DNA of 25,631 nucleotides from Dehalococcoidia bacterium UBA1123. GTDB lineage: Bacteria; Chloroflexota; Dehalococcoidia; Lucifugimonadales; UBA1123. Position numbers and translations under genes: made by a program. The notes under the pieces are model-generated. The model did no database searches. It had not been told where the DNA came from and was given only the letters and a program-made list of their open reading frames with translations. Positions 15,109 to 23,941 of this stretch are shown piece after piece. The first letter of the stretch is position 1; the number at the start of each line of letters is the position of its first letter. Where the stretch lies: assembly GCA_002313895.1 (NCBI GenBank), contig DCAW01000170.1, positions 1-25,631 on the forward strand, in the 5' to 3' direction.

Positions 15109-16221
15109 ATGGTCATACAGTCAAGGATTGCCAAGGCGAAGCCGCAGATAATTCCCACCAACGCTGGAGGGCGGACTTTCGCCGTGCCGCCCAAAGCGCT
15201 GCAAAACAACATTGTGCCCAACGATCTTTTCTACATCAGAAATCACTGGAAAGAAGTTCCTGATATCGACGTCGCGTCCTATCGGTTAGCGGTGGATGGC
15301 GAAGTTGAACGTCCGATCAGCCTGACGTTTGACGAGATAAAACAGCTTCCGCAAAAGCGATTTCAAGTCACTTTCGAGTGCTGCGGCAACAGCCCTGTGC
15401 CTGAATACTGGGCAAAATCCACCAGAACAAGCTCCGTAATGGAGCAGATCAAGGGCCACGGAATCATGGGCAACGCCGAATGGGCAGGCGTGTCACTGGC
15501 CGACGTCCTTGAACTAGCCGGAGTTAAATCTTCCGCGGTAGAGGTCATGTTCGAGGGCGCAGATCACGGCCCGGACGAAATTGTGGGCGATCCGGCGGAA
15601 GTTACCTACGAGCGGGCCATACCCATCGCCAAAGCGACACACGCCGACACACTGCTCGCCTACGAAATGAACGGAGACCCGCTGCCGCCGCCCCACGGCT
15701 TCCCCCTGCGCCTCCTGGTTCCTGGCTGGTACGGCATGACGTCGATCAAGTGGCTGATGGGCATTCACGTCCTTGACCACGAGTTCCAGGGCTTCTACCA
15801 AAAAGAGCGGTACATGACCATGAACGAACCTGGGTCAGAAATCGCTTACACCGCCTACACCACCATGAAAATCAAGTCCATCATCACCAACCCCGTTCCG
15901 GGCGAAATCGTCCCTACCGGCGACTACGTGGTTGCGGGGAAAGCGTGGTCCGGCGAGGATGACGTTGTTAAGGTGGAAATAAGCTCAGATGGCGGCGACA
16001 CCTGGGACGACGCGCAAATTACAGTGAAAAAGAGCGGTTACTCATGGTACCGCTGGGAGTACAACTGGACTGCTCCAGGCCCCGGCAGCTATATACTGAA
16101 GTCTCGGGCCACCAACGACAAAGGCGAGACTCAACCGATGGAGTTCCCCAACAAGTGGGACGGTCGCGGTTACGGCAACAACATGGTGTTCCCCCATCCT
16201 GTCGAAGTGAAGGACAGGTAG
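15109..16221 (+). CDS. sulfite-oxidase-fold molybdopterin oxidoreductase
   Basis: A 370-residue protein of the sulfite oxidase family. The Mo-pterin domain covers about residues 35-240. The molybdenum-ligand cysteine is Cys91 in VTFECCGN, the counterpart of the CAGN motif in sulfite oxidase. Further blocks are AEWAGVSLADVLELAGV, then YEMNGDPLPPPHGFPLRLLVPGWYGM. Residues 250-365 are the immunoglobulin-like Mo-co dimerisation domain (KVEISSDGGDTWDDA; WEYNWTAPGPGSYILKSRA). No heme domain and no TAT or Sec signal is seen, so it is predicted cytoplasmic unless a partner exports it. Family members oxidise sulfite or reduce small S/N-oxides, and many have unknown substrates. It is last in the operon and converges with the DUF2298 gene, 19 bp away. 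Confidence 0.92.
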   Translation: MVIQSRIAKAKPQIIPTNAGGRTFAVPPKALQNNIVPNDLFYIRNHWKEVPDIDVASYRLAVDGEVERPISLTFDEIKQLPQKRFQVTFECCGNSPVPEYWAKSTRTSSVMEQIKGHGIMGNAEWAGVSLADVLELAGVKSSAVEVMFEGADHGPDEIVGDPAEVTYERAIPIAKATHADTLLAYEMNGDPLPPPHGFPLRLLVPGWYGMTSIKWLMGIHVLDHEFQGFYQKERYMTMNEPGSEIAYTAYTTMKIKSIITNPVPGEIVPTGDYVVAGKAWSGEDDVVKVEISSDGGDTWDDAQITVKKSGYSWYRWEYNWTAPGPGSYILKSRATNDKGETQPMEFPNKWDGRGYGNNMVFPHPVEVKDR

Positions 16222-16240
16222 GGGCTCGCACACAAGACGG

Positions 16241-19200
16241 TCAGTTGATAGTGTTCACCCGGTACACGTCCACCTCGTTGGTGGAGAACACATTATCGAG
16301 ATATGGACTCATGGAGTCACTGAACTTGGCGATTCCATCGTCCTCGTAATAGTTACGCTCCAACTGGCCCAAGTACACGTATTGGACGTTGTATTTTATC
16401 AGCAACTCCAGAGCCACAGATGTATCCAAGGTGTTGAAAATCTTGCTAACGTCGCTGATTCGACGGCCAACGTCGGGGCGATAGTCCCATCTTTGCTGTT
16501 CCTGGTGCCACCGCCACCCCACAACGCTCGGCAAGCCCGTGTAGATGGAAACTCGACCTCCCCAACGGTATGTCGGCGTGTTGGCCTCTAGAATAATCGG
16601 CGAACCTACGACGTTGGCCCTAAGCCACTGGATGCCCTCGAAATCCGCTTCAAGGTCGACGTTGCCTTTGGCGTCTCGGTAGGTCGTTCCTTCCATGTAC
16701 GCGGCGCCATCCAGAGTCATCGGTGTTACGTTGCCCTCGAACCGGTCTCTCAACCTGTCTTGAGTGCCCATGATGGGGTAAACCGACGCGCTGAGAATCA
16801 GGACTGCCAAAGCGCCCACCCACGCGCTCCTTAGCATCTCGCCCCGCCATCTGTTTCCGGATTTCTGGCGGATTGCCTGAAGATGAAAAATCCTCCACAG
16901 CAGGTAAGCCGACGCTACGGCCATCAGAACCCAGACCTGGAGGTAGAACTTGAAAATACTGTTCATGCGGTCGATGTCGCCCTCGACCCTGACGAAGTCC
17001 AGCCCCACGACCAGCATGAACGCCGCGCCTGCCAAAAGCGAGATGAAAGCCAACTGCGCGGTGTCCGGCCCCTGACTAGCAAGGCTCCGAACGCCGACGA
17101 CCACGATCAAAAACACCATTATCGACGCGAATATGATCGTTCCGCCGCTGAAACCCGACATGATCGCCGTTGCCAGATAGGCCAACGCCAACGCCGCTCC
17201 CACCATCGCCAAACCCACGCCCGCTCCGACCTGGGCAGAACCCCGCGACGCAGGCTGAAGGTCGGCATCTTCCGACACCGAATCGACCATCGAAACCGTC
17301 CAAACCCGGACCTGCCGTCCCACCACGCCAAGCGCGTCTCGAAGCTCCCACAAGTAGTAGGATCCAATGATGAACACGAACACCCCCGAAATCATCAGGA
17401 ATTGCCACAGCACTGTTGTATTGGTCGTTGATTCGACGCTGTTGAAGAACGTTTCGTAAGAGAGCAGATAGGGCAGAAATGCGATGTAGCCCACTAAAAA
17501 CATAATGGCAGATTTTGCGCCAGCCTTGAATCCCACCGCGAGATTCAGCCCTCCGTTGGCGAGAATCTCACCAATGCCGACCGCGCCTGCGGCAATCAGA
17601 AGATACGTCGGATAGTCCCAGGTGTTCAGGAGCCGCAAAGACCCGACCACGACACCCAGAGCCGCCAATCTGGCCATCTCAGAGATGCCCCATCCGCTGT
17701 CCCCTGCCCTGCGAGACACAGCGCCCAACACCACTGCTAGCGAGACGCCCAGCGACAACACCGTGAATGGCAGGGCCATCAGGTGAGCGTGAGGGTCCGA
17801 AAACAGGAATGTGAAGAACGGGAATTCGGTTATCTCGTTCCCAGGCGGGTCCGGCGGCATCATCCGACTGCTTCGCCAGAAGTCGAACTCTCCTGCGGGG
17901 ACGCCCTCGACCACAGCCCTATATACGCCCTCGCTCAACTGCACCGCGCCATCCAGGTTTCCCAGCACCGCGACGAACAACCCGCCGGCAAGTCCCGCAA
18001 GAATCGGAGAGACGCGGAATCCGAAAGCCGAAGGTTGCAACCGAAGCCTTGTCCCCTCGGCCAGGTTATAGACCAGCGAATACGCCGCGCCGAATGTCAA
18101 CGCGAAGAACATCGGAACTGCCAGGTTAATCGCAATATCTGGATTGATGCCCGTGGCATGTATCATCGTGGCGATCAGGAACTGGCCCCAGTAGTAGTAA
18201 TTTATATACCCGCCGCCGAACCACGGGTCGTAAGGCGGCATCGACGTGGACTTCAGGACCGCGTTCAGGTACGCGAAGTCCATCGGCTTCTCGCCGCCAC
18301 GATACGGGTGCCACAGATCCGGGTTCGCCATGCGTATAACCAAAAATGCCAGGAACGCTGCGATGAAAACAACCTCGGCTATCGTCAGAGCCTTCCAATG
18401 TAGGACTAGAAATTCCTTTATCGCATCCCTTTGCTTCGCAACCACCAGCACCGACACAAAGAACAAAACCACTACTGCCACGGAAACCGAAGCCTGAGAG
18501 AACCCCATCCATTGGAAGCTTGCCAACAGCCAGACAATCAACCCGACCAACAGCAGACCCAACGCTTTAGCAAACAGCCATCCCCGATCTGGCAAAGGCC
18601 GAAACACGACGAAGGCAATCGGAAATGCCAACAATGCGAAACCCTCCACGACCAGCAACCACGCAATCACAGGCAATCGGTTCGTCCAGCTATCGGCTCG
18701 AACGATGTCTGTCCACGTACCGCCGGACTGTTGGGATTCGGCGTTCTCAGCAGATAGCATCAGCCCTTTGCCATCCTGAGCCTCCGAGTCCAGCGCAATG
18801 ACAGAAGCTACAGGGAACCCGTTTGACGAATTTGAAATCGTGTTGGATATAACATCCGGCGCGAACCGCCTGACGTTCCTGAATATCAGCACCTTCGGAT
18901 GGTCATAAACCGAAAAACTCTCGTCCGCGAATCCCAGGTTGAGGGTGAGGGGCGAGGGCTTGAAGCCTCGGAGGGCGACGGGAGCAGAGAGTCCCGGTCG
19001 GGAGAACGTGTCGTCCACAAACCCGACACCGAGAAGTTCTGGATAAGACTCGAAGTGAGCGTCTAGCTGAAAACCCAACTGGCCTGTGAACAGCAATTCG
19101 TAGTACGCGGTCGTGATGGGATACCGTTCGGGAAGTCGCGGAATCGTGCCATACAACCGGTTGCTGAAGAACACGAGGTAGTCGGCGCGCGAAAGCTCCT

Positions 19201-20833
19201 CGCCGATTGTTCGCAGTTTGGAAGGCGTGTCAGGTTCGTACAGGGGAAGGTCGCGATTCTGGTAGGCGCCGAGATTGGGAAGACCTTCCTCCCAATGCTC
19301 CTTCAGTATTACCGAGTTTCTGGGGGCATATTCGTTGATCCACTCCGATGCCTCGACCGCCGGATGCGTGTCGTTATAGATGCCAAGATAGGAAATCGAA
19401 TAAAACGCGGTTGCGGCAAATCCCAGAGCGATCCCCACGGTCATGATCGGACTAGCAATAGCCGCCACAGAGTTTCGGCGGGCTTGCGCTCCGAACTCCA
19501 GCATATCGACGGTCAGCCTCGCCGCAAACAACAACAAGAACGGCGTTATGGGAATCAGATAACGGAGGAACTTGACCTCGAACGTGCCGATGATGAAGAA
19601 GTAAGGCGCAACCCACGCCAGCAGAAACGCCTCTGCGCGGGTCTCCGCGCTTCTGAAAGGCATGGAGACGAGCAGCGCGCCCACCGCGATTCCTGACGCG
19701 ACAATCATCCCTAATAAGCTGTTCGATACCATCAACACCGCCATCGGCAGCGTCCAACCGACGATGACGTACAGGACTCCCCCGCTGAACCTCAGACCTC
19801 GGAAGCCCGCGTAGATAACTCCCGCCCACGCCAGCAACCCCAAAGGCCAGCCTAGTCCCCAGGTCACAAGCTGTCTGGCCTGATAGAGGAAGGGGGTTGT
19901 GTCGACGTACTGCCGGGTGTACGGGTAGTCTCGAATCCGGCGCACCATCTCCGATTGCTCAGTGACGTCGGCATAGAACCTGTCCCAGTCCAAGATGGCG
20001 TAGGGTTGAACGATGAAGAACGTAATGCCGATTGCCCATGCGCCATAAATGGCGTTCTTCACCGCCGTCGAAATCCTGTCCGCAACCAGGCCGGCGCTTT
20101 GATTACCAGACAGCAAAAGGCCGCCAGCGTACATCACATGCGCCAGTACGTACGCCGCGCCGATGGGCGCAAGGCTCACCTTCGTCGCAAGGCCAAGGCC
20201 TATGAACAGGCCGGCTAGAATCGAATCTCGACTGTTCCCGTGTCTGGCGACCCGCACCAGAAAGAACATCGTCAGGACCGTGAAAAGCGCAAGGAATGTG
20301 TCCACAGCAAAGAAGTGGCTCAACTGGATGTGGATGACCGCGATGGCAACCAGACCAGCGGCAAACAGTCCCACCTTCCGCGAATACAACATTCGGCCAA
20401 GACCGAACACCGCCACCACAGTCGCCACGTCGACAAGCCCGGATATGACACGTCCAGTGATTCGCAGGTCTCTCAGGCCGTCACTGCCAGGGGCAAGTTC
20501 GTAAAGAAGCTCAACGCCCTTGAGGAGGTACAACGGGAAACTGCCGTAGGGGAACCAGCGAGGATTCCAGGGGCTTTCCTCGGCGTCGAATAGAACGTCA
20601 ATCTCGCTGAGGGTGGGGGGCGAGATTGATTCCACTTTTGAGAGGATGGCCCGTTCGTCAGGATGCGGCGTCCAACTGAACCCCTCGTCCCAGTTCAGGC
20701 CATACATCCTCAGAAATAGGGCCAGAGCGACGACAATTAGCAGGCCAATGGCCGTGGCCCTGCGGCCAAAGTCTCTGCTTTGGACCGAGGTCATCTGAGA
20801 CTGTTCTGGTTCGATAGCGTCCGTCATATCCAC
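16241..20833 (-). CDS. giant multi-spanning DUF2298 (Chlor_Arch_YYY) membrane protein with an N-terminal GT-C glycosyltransferase-like half
   Basis: 1530 residues with many transmembrane helices. The first half (to about residue 640) resembles GT-C/GT39-type glycosyltransferases: after TM1 comes LNWDEGFSWTPHPDERAI with the acidic motif expected of a lipid-linked sugar transferase, then rows of helices. The second half (about 770-1500) is DUF2298, with the diagnostic GGYINYYYWGQFL near residue 875, DPHAHLMALPF near 1015 and RMNSIFKFYLQVW near 1294. DUF2298 proteins are typical of Chloroflexota and some archaea and are presumed to be membrane glycosyltransferases; their reaction is unproven. 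Start is GTG 20833 or, more likely, ATG 20827. It stands alone, converging with the molybdoenzyme and 76 bp from the ACR3 gene upstream. Ends in TAA or close variant after VNTIN. Confidence 0.9.
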   Translation of the reverse strand: MDMTDAIEPEQSQMTSVQSRDFGRRATAIGLLIVVALALFLRMYGLNWDEGFSWTPHPDERAILSKVESISPPTLSEIDVLFDAEESPWNPRWFPYGSFPLYLLKGVELLYELAPGSDGLRDLRITGRVISGLVDVATVVAVFGLGRMLYSRKVGLFAAGLVAIAVIHIQLSHFFAVDTFLALFTVLTMFFLVRVARHGNSRDSILAGLFIGLGLATKVSLAPIGAAYVLAHVMYAGGLLLSGNQSAGLVADRISTAVKNAIYGAWAIGITFFIVQPYAILDWDRFYADVTEQSEMVRRIRDYPYTRQYVDTTPFLYQARQLVTWGLGWPLGLLAWAGVIYAGFRGLRFSGGVLYVIVGWTLPMAVLMVSNSLLGMIVASGIAVGALLVSMPFRSAETRAEAFLLAWVAPYFFIIGTFEVKFLRYLIPITPFLLLFAARLTVDMLEFGAQARRNSVAAIASPIMTVGIALGFAATAFYSISYLGIYNDTHPAVEASEWINEYAPRNSVILKEHWEEGLPNLGAYQNRDLPLYEPDTPSKLRTIGEELSRADYLVFFSNRLYGTIPRLPERYPITTAYYELLFTGQLGFQLDAHFESYPELLGVGFVDDTFSRPGLSAPVALRGFKPSPLTLNLGFADESFSVYDHPKVLIFRNVRRFAPDVISNTISNSSNGFPVASVIALDSEAQDGKGLMLSAENAESQQSGGTWTDIVRADSWTNRLPVIAWLLVVEGFALLAFPIAFVVFRPLPDRGWLFAKALGLLLVGLIVWLLASFQWMGFSQASVSVAVVVLFFVSVLVVAKQRDAIKEFLVLHWKALTIAEVVFIAAFLAFLVIRMANPDLWHPYRGGEKPMDFAYLNAVLKSTSMPPYDPWFGGGYINYYYWGQFLIATMIHATGINPDIAINLAVPMFFALTFGAAYSLVYNLAEGTRLRLQPSAFGFRVSPILAGLAGGLFVAVLGNLDGAVQLSEGVYRAVVEGVPAGEFDFWRSSRMMPPDPPGNEITEFPFFTFLFSDPHAHLMALPFTVLSLGVSLAVVLGAVSRRAGDSGWGISEMARLAALGVVVGSLRLLNTWDYPTYLLIAAGAVGIGEILANGGLNLAVGFKAGAKSAIMFLVGYIAFLPYLLSYETFFNSVESTTNTTVLWQFLMISGVFVFIIGSYYLWELRDALGVVGRQVRVWTVSMVDSVSEDADLQPASRGSAQVGAGVGLAMVGAALALAYLATAIMSGFSGGTIIFASIMVFLIVVVGVRSLASQGPDTAQLAFISLLAGAAFMLVVGLDFVRVEGDIDRMNSIFKFYLQVWVLMAVASAYLLWRIFHLQAIRQKSGNRWRGEMLRSAWVGALAVLILSASVYPIMGTQDRLRDRFEGNVTPMTLDGAAYMEGTTYRDAKGNVDLEADFEGIQWLRANVVGSPIILEANTPTYRWGGRVSIYTGLPSVVGWRWHQEQQRWDYRPDVGRRISDVSKIFNTLDTSVALELLIKYNVQYVYLGQLERNYYEDDGIAKFSDSMSPYLDNVFSTNEVDVYRVNTIN

Positions 20834-20836
20834 CGA

Positions 20837-20842
20837 ATTATA
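20837..20842 (-). promoter_or_regulatory. candidate -10 element implying a near-leaderless DUF2298 transcript
   Basis: On the minus strand a perfect TATAAT ends at 20837, ten bases before ATG 20827. Transcription would begin near 20830, giving a leader of about three bases and making ATG 20827 the natural start rather than GTG 20833. No strong -35 is visible at 16-18 bp. Confidence 0.45.
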
Positions 20843-20909
20843 GACTGCGCTTCAGGCCGCAACTCGTCCCGCTTCCACTAAACTACGTTCAGCCAGTGAA
20901 ATCGGACGC

Positions 20910-22007
20910 CTAGCGGGCAGCAGCGTCCATGGCGATTTCAGACTGAAAATACCTTCGTTGGAACCAAAACGACACGTTCACCAGACTGATCAACACGGGC
21001 ACCTCCACCAGTGGCCCGACAACCGCCGCCAACGCCATGCCAGAACCGATGCCAAATACGCCAACAGCCACCGCTATCGCAAGTTCGAAATTGTTGCCTG
21101 ACGCTGTGAACGCTATCGTCGCGCTCTTGGAATAATCGGCGCCAAGACGCTTCCCCATGTAGAACGAGATAACGAACATAAGCACGAAGTAGATAGACAG
21201 CGGAATCGCGATTCTCACCACATCCAGTGGAATCTCCACGATGACCTCGCCCTTTAGAGAAAACATCACCACGATGGTGAACAACAGGGCGACAAGCGTG
21301 ATCGGGCTGATCCTGGGAATGAACGTCTCCTCGTACCAGAGCCTCCCCATCGCGCGCATCAGCACGACGCGAGTCACTACGCCAGCAGCGAACGGGATGC
21401 CCAGATAGATCGCCACGCTTTGGGCAATCTGCCCAATGCTCACGTCTACCTCCAACCCTTCCAGTCCGAACAACGGTGGCAGCACGGTGATAAAAAAAAA
21501 GGCGTAAATCGAGTAAAAGAATATCTGGAATATGGAGTTCAGAGCCACGAGTCCAGCGGCGTACTGGCTGTCGCCCTTCGCCAACTCGTTCCACACCAGC
21601 ACCATCGCGATGCAGCGGGCAAGCCCGATCATTATGACGCCAACCATGAACTCAGGGTACGACCGCAGAAATATGATTGCCAGCGCGAACATCAACACCG
21701 GCCCGATGAGCCAATTCTGAATCAGTGACAGGCCTAATATCCGCCTGTTGCGAAATACCTCGCCCATCTCTTCGTAACGCACCTTCGCCAGCGGCGGGTA
21801 CATCATCAGAATTAGGCCGATGGCGATTGGCATGGAGGTCGTGCCCACGTTGAGTGATTCAGTGAATTTCGCAACGTCAGGCCATTGATACCCGATCCCG
21901 ACACCGAAGGCCATCGCCAGGAATATCCATCCCGTAAGATACCTGTCCAGCAGGGACAGCTTTTTGAATCCGATCCCGGATGATCCCGTTAACGCCTCAG
22001 TGCTCAA
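20910..22007 (-). CDS. acr3: ACR3-family arsenite efflux permease
   Basis: A 365-residue protein with ten predicted transmembrane segments, the size and topology of the Acr3 (BASS superfamily) As(III)/H+ antiporter of the inner membrane. The conserved family cysteine is present in GLARCIAMVLVWNELAKGD (Cys132), and TASGNNFELAIAVAVGVFG gives the conserved Glu region of TM9. SLLDRYLTGWIFLAMAFGVG is the characteristic N-terminus. The predicted start is TTG 22007 with only a weak ribosome-binding signal. No arsR, arsC or arsM gene is adjacent. It follows the class IV aminotransferase by 67 bp on the same strand. With a MerB-like gene 6 kb away it suggests handling of toxic metals or metalloids, though they are in separate transcripts. 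Confidence 0.93.
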   Translation of the reverse strand: MSTEALTGSSGIGFKKLSLLDRYLTGWIFLAMAFGVGIGYQWPDVAKFTESLNVGTTSMPIAIGLILMMYPPLAKVRYEEMGEVFRNRRILGLSLIQNWLIGPVLMFALAIIFLRSYPEFMVGVIMIGLARCIAMVLVWNELAKGDSQYAAGLVALNSIFQIFFYSIYAFFFITVLPPLFGLEGLEVDVSIGQIAQSVAIYLGIPFAAGVVTRVVLMRAMGRLWYEETFIPRISPITLVALLFTIVVMFSLKGEVIVEIPLDVVRIAIPLSIYFVLMFVISFYMGKRLGADYSKSATIAFTASGNNFELAIAVAVGVFGIGSGMALAAVVGPLVEVPVLISLVNVSFWFQRRYFQSEIAMDAAAR

Positions 22008-22074
22008 ACCCGATTCTCTGTTGAGCAGAATGCAATCCCAAAAATCGTGGCACTAAAGCACGCCATTCCGAACA

Positions 22075-22977
22075 CTAAGCGCCGTGCCTCAAGGCCTGCC
22101 CGACGATGTCGATGCCAACGCGCTCGCTCCAGGCCGCCAGCAACTGCTGAGTTATCGGGCCAGGATTGCCGTCGCCGATGTCCCGTTTGTCCGCGCTGGT
22201 CACAGGCAATACGCAAGGGCTGGTGCCCGAGAAGAACGCCTCGTCCGCCGTGTAAAGATCGTAGGGCTGGAGGTCTTCTTCAACGATAGGCATGTTCAGC
22301 TGGTCCGCCAGATCGAAGACCATTCCTCTGGACACGCCCTGCAGAATGCTACGGTCTCCAGGAGTCCGAATCACGCCATCCGTGACCAGGAACATATTGT
22401 ATCCGGTGCCTTCTGTCAGGTTGCCGTCGATGTCTGTCAGGATAGGCCAGGCGTTGGGGTCCACGTCGTGAGCCTCAAGCTCGGCGAGGTTGAAGTTCAT
22501 GCGGCTGTAGTGCTTCACCTTTGGGTCCAACGACTCTGTCGAAAAGCTGCGCGTTCTGGCGATGACGCTGGGCGCGCCGTCGTTGTAGTGGCTGGCAAAT
22601 CGCTTGAAGGATATCGGCGTGACCATCACGCACACAGCGGGTGGCCCGGCATCGTGAGTCCATGCCCCAGGTCCTCGCGTCACAAATTGTCGAACCGTGT
22701 AGTCGCCAACTTCCTCCCTGAGAGGCTCGTTGCGCTCAAGCGCCTCCTCAGATATGTCGGAAAACTCTTCCTGCGACAGCCCCGGATCAAGCCGCACGTA
22801 CTTGAGAGACCGATAGAGCCTGTCCAGATGCTCTTTCATTCTGAAGCTCTTGCCATTGAAGGTCCGAGCCACGTCGAACACAACGTCGCCTACCTCGAAA
22901 CCCCTGTCCAGGGGCGAGATTTTGACCTCGCCGAAAGGCACCCACTCGCCGTTGAAATACGCCGTGTACTCTGCCAT
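22075..22977 (-). CDS. class IV (branched-chain-type) aminotransferase
   Basis: A 300-residue PLP enzyme of fold type IV. I place the start at ATG 22977 (MAEYTAYFNGEWVPF) because GGAGG lies six bases upstream; a TTG four codons earlier overlaps that site. The family blocks are the N-terminal SPLDRGFEVGDVVFDVARTF, the PLP lysine in DPKVKHYSRMNFNLAE (Lys155 by alignment with the IK-x-NYLPN motif), the phosphate-cup TEGTGYNMF with Glu189, and SILQGVSRGMV. Members include branched-chain aminotransferase, D-amino-acid aminotransferase and aminodeoxychorismate lyase. The unusual context around the lysine makes the substrate uncertain. It lies 67 bp upstream of acr3 and diverges from the SDR at 23193. 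Confidence 0.88.
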   Translation of the reverse strand: MAEYTAYFNGEWVPFGEVKISPLDRGFEVGDVVFDVARTFNGKSFRMKEHLDRLYRSLKYVRLDPGLSQEEFSDISEEALERNEPLREEVGDYTVRQFVTRGPGAWTHDAGPPAVCVMVTPISFKRFASHYNDGAPSVIARTRSFSTESLDPKVKHYSRMNFNLAELEAHDVDPNAWPILTDIDGNLTEGTGYNMFLVTDGVIRTPGDRSILQGVSRGMVFDLADQLNMPIVEEDLQPYDLYTADEAFFSGTSPCVLPVTSADKRDIGDGNPGPITQQLLAAWSERVGIDIVGQALRHGA

Positions 22978-23060
22978 GTCTGCCTCCAAATGAAGAACTA
23001 TGCCGGGTTCGACTGGCGATCATTATACGTCCTATGCGCCCAGAACGGTATTCACATTCG

Positions 23061-23090
23061 CTGACAGTCAGATGTCTCAACCTCTATACT
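23061..23090 (+). promoter_or_regulatory. candidate sigma-70-type promoter of the SDR/HAD pair
   Basis: CTGACA (23061-23066) and TATACT (23085-23090) are spaced by 18 bp and point toward the SDR at 23193, leaving a leader of roughly 95 nt. One mismatch in each box. The rest of the 22978-23192 gap shows no other clear element. Confidence 0.5.
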
Positions 23091-23192
23091 ATTCGCTGTA
23101 AATTCTCCCGCCGCGCCAACACTAACACTGGCGTCCCAAAAACCTGACACCTGATAACCTGAAACCCGATTACCTCAAAAGGAGCCAACACA

Positions 23193-23939
23193 ATGACAGA
23201 CTCGAGTCGACTGGACGGCCAGGTAGCTATCGTAACTGGCGCGGGCCAGGGCATAGGCCAGGGCATCGCCAAGGTGCTTGCCGGAGCTGGGGCCAAAATC
23301 GTCATCGGCGACCTTCAGGACTCTGCGACGACGGTTGGGCAGATCACGGATGCCGGCGGGCAAGCCGTCAGCATGAATATGGATACCAGCAATCCTGACG
23401 ATGCAAAAAACCTCGTGCAGTTCGCCATCGACAGTTACGGCAAGCTGGACGTACTGGTTAACAACGCGGCCATAGACGCGCCCGACGGCAACGCCTGGGA
23501 CCTGCCCCTCGACGAGTGGCGGCGCACCATAGACGTCAATGTTAGCGGAGTGTTCTACTGCTGTCAGGCCGCCCTCCAACCCATGCTGGAACAGGGAAGC
23601 GGTGTAATCGTGTCCATAAGCTCGCGGTCCGCGATATTCGGAGCCGAGGGCGTGTCTCCAGCCTACAACGCCAGCAAAGCCGCTGTTCTAGGACTCACAA
23701 TGTCCCTCTCAAAGCAGGTGTCTGACAAGGGAGTTCGGGTTAACGCAATCATGCCTTCGCTAATTGAGTCACGAGACTTCGGGTGGACTCCAGAGGAACG
23801 AGCCGAGCGAATTAGTCACTACCCGTTGGGTGTCGGAGCGCCGAGCGACGTGGGAGAGGCTGTTCGATATCTGGTAAGCCCAGCGGCCCGATGGGTCTCC
23901 GGCACCGCGCTCCAGATCACCGGAGGATTTCAGGGGTGA
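23193..23939 (+). CDS. short-chain dehydrogenase/reductase (SDR, classical)
   Basis: A 248-residue NAD(P)-dependent dehydrogenase from ATG 23193, with AAGGAG ten bases upstream. Motifs are TGAGQGIG (nucleotide binding), NNAA, VSISSRSA with the catalytic Ser, and YNASK with Tyr and Lys. The C-terminus WVSGTALQITGGFQG has the usual SG-x-x-L-x-x-x-GG pattern. An Asp after beta-2 (IGDLQD) suggests NAD preference. It is followed by the HAD gene only 2 bp after its TGA, so the pair is one operon. It is a different subfamily from the SDR at 7039. The substrate is unknown; relatives are called 3-oxoacyl-ACP reductase or glucose/sorbitol dehydrogenase by default. Confidence 0.92.
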   Translation: MTDSSRLDGQVAIVTGAGQGIGQGIAKVLAGAGAKIVIGDLQDSATTVGQITDAGGQAVSMNMDTSNPDDAKNLVQFAIDSYGKLDVLVNNAAIDAPDGNAWDLPLDEWRRTIDVNVSGVFYCCQAALQPMLEQGSGVIVSISSRSAIFGAEGVSPAYNASKAAVLGLTMSLSKQVSDKGVRVNAIMPSLIESRDFGWTPEERAERISHYPLGVGAPSDVGEAVRYLVSPAARWVSGTALQITGGFQG

Positions 23940-23941
23940 GC

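Noticed and set aside
18935..18975. GC-rich GGTGAGGGGCGAGGG-like stretch in the DUF2298 gene, similar to dispersed palindromic repeats known in other bacteria
   Set aside because: It occurs once clearly in this window, is in frame and codes plausibly (KPSPLTLNLG), so there is no support for an inserted repeat.
22084..23064. 326-residue plus-strand ORF opposite the aminotransferase
   Set aside because: Shadow of the class IV aminotransferase, composed of Val/His/Arg/Gln-rich antisense residues without domains.
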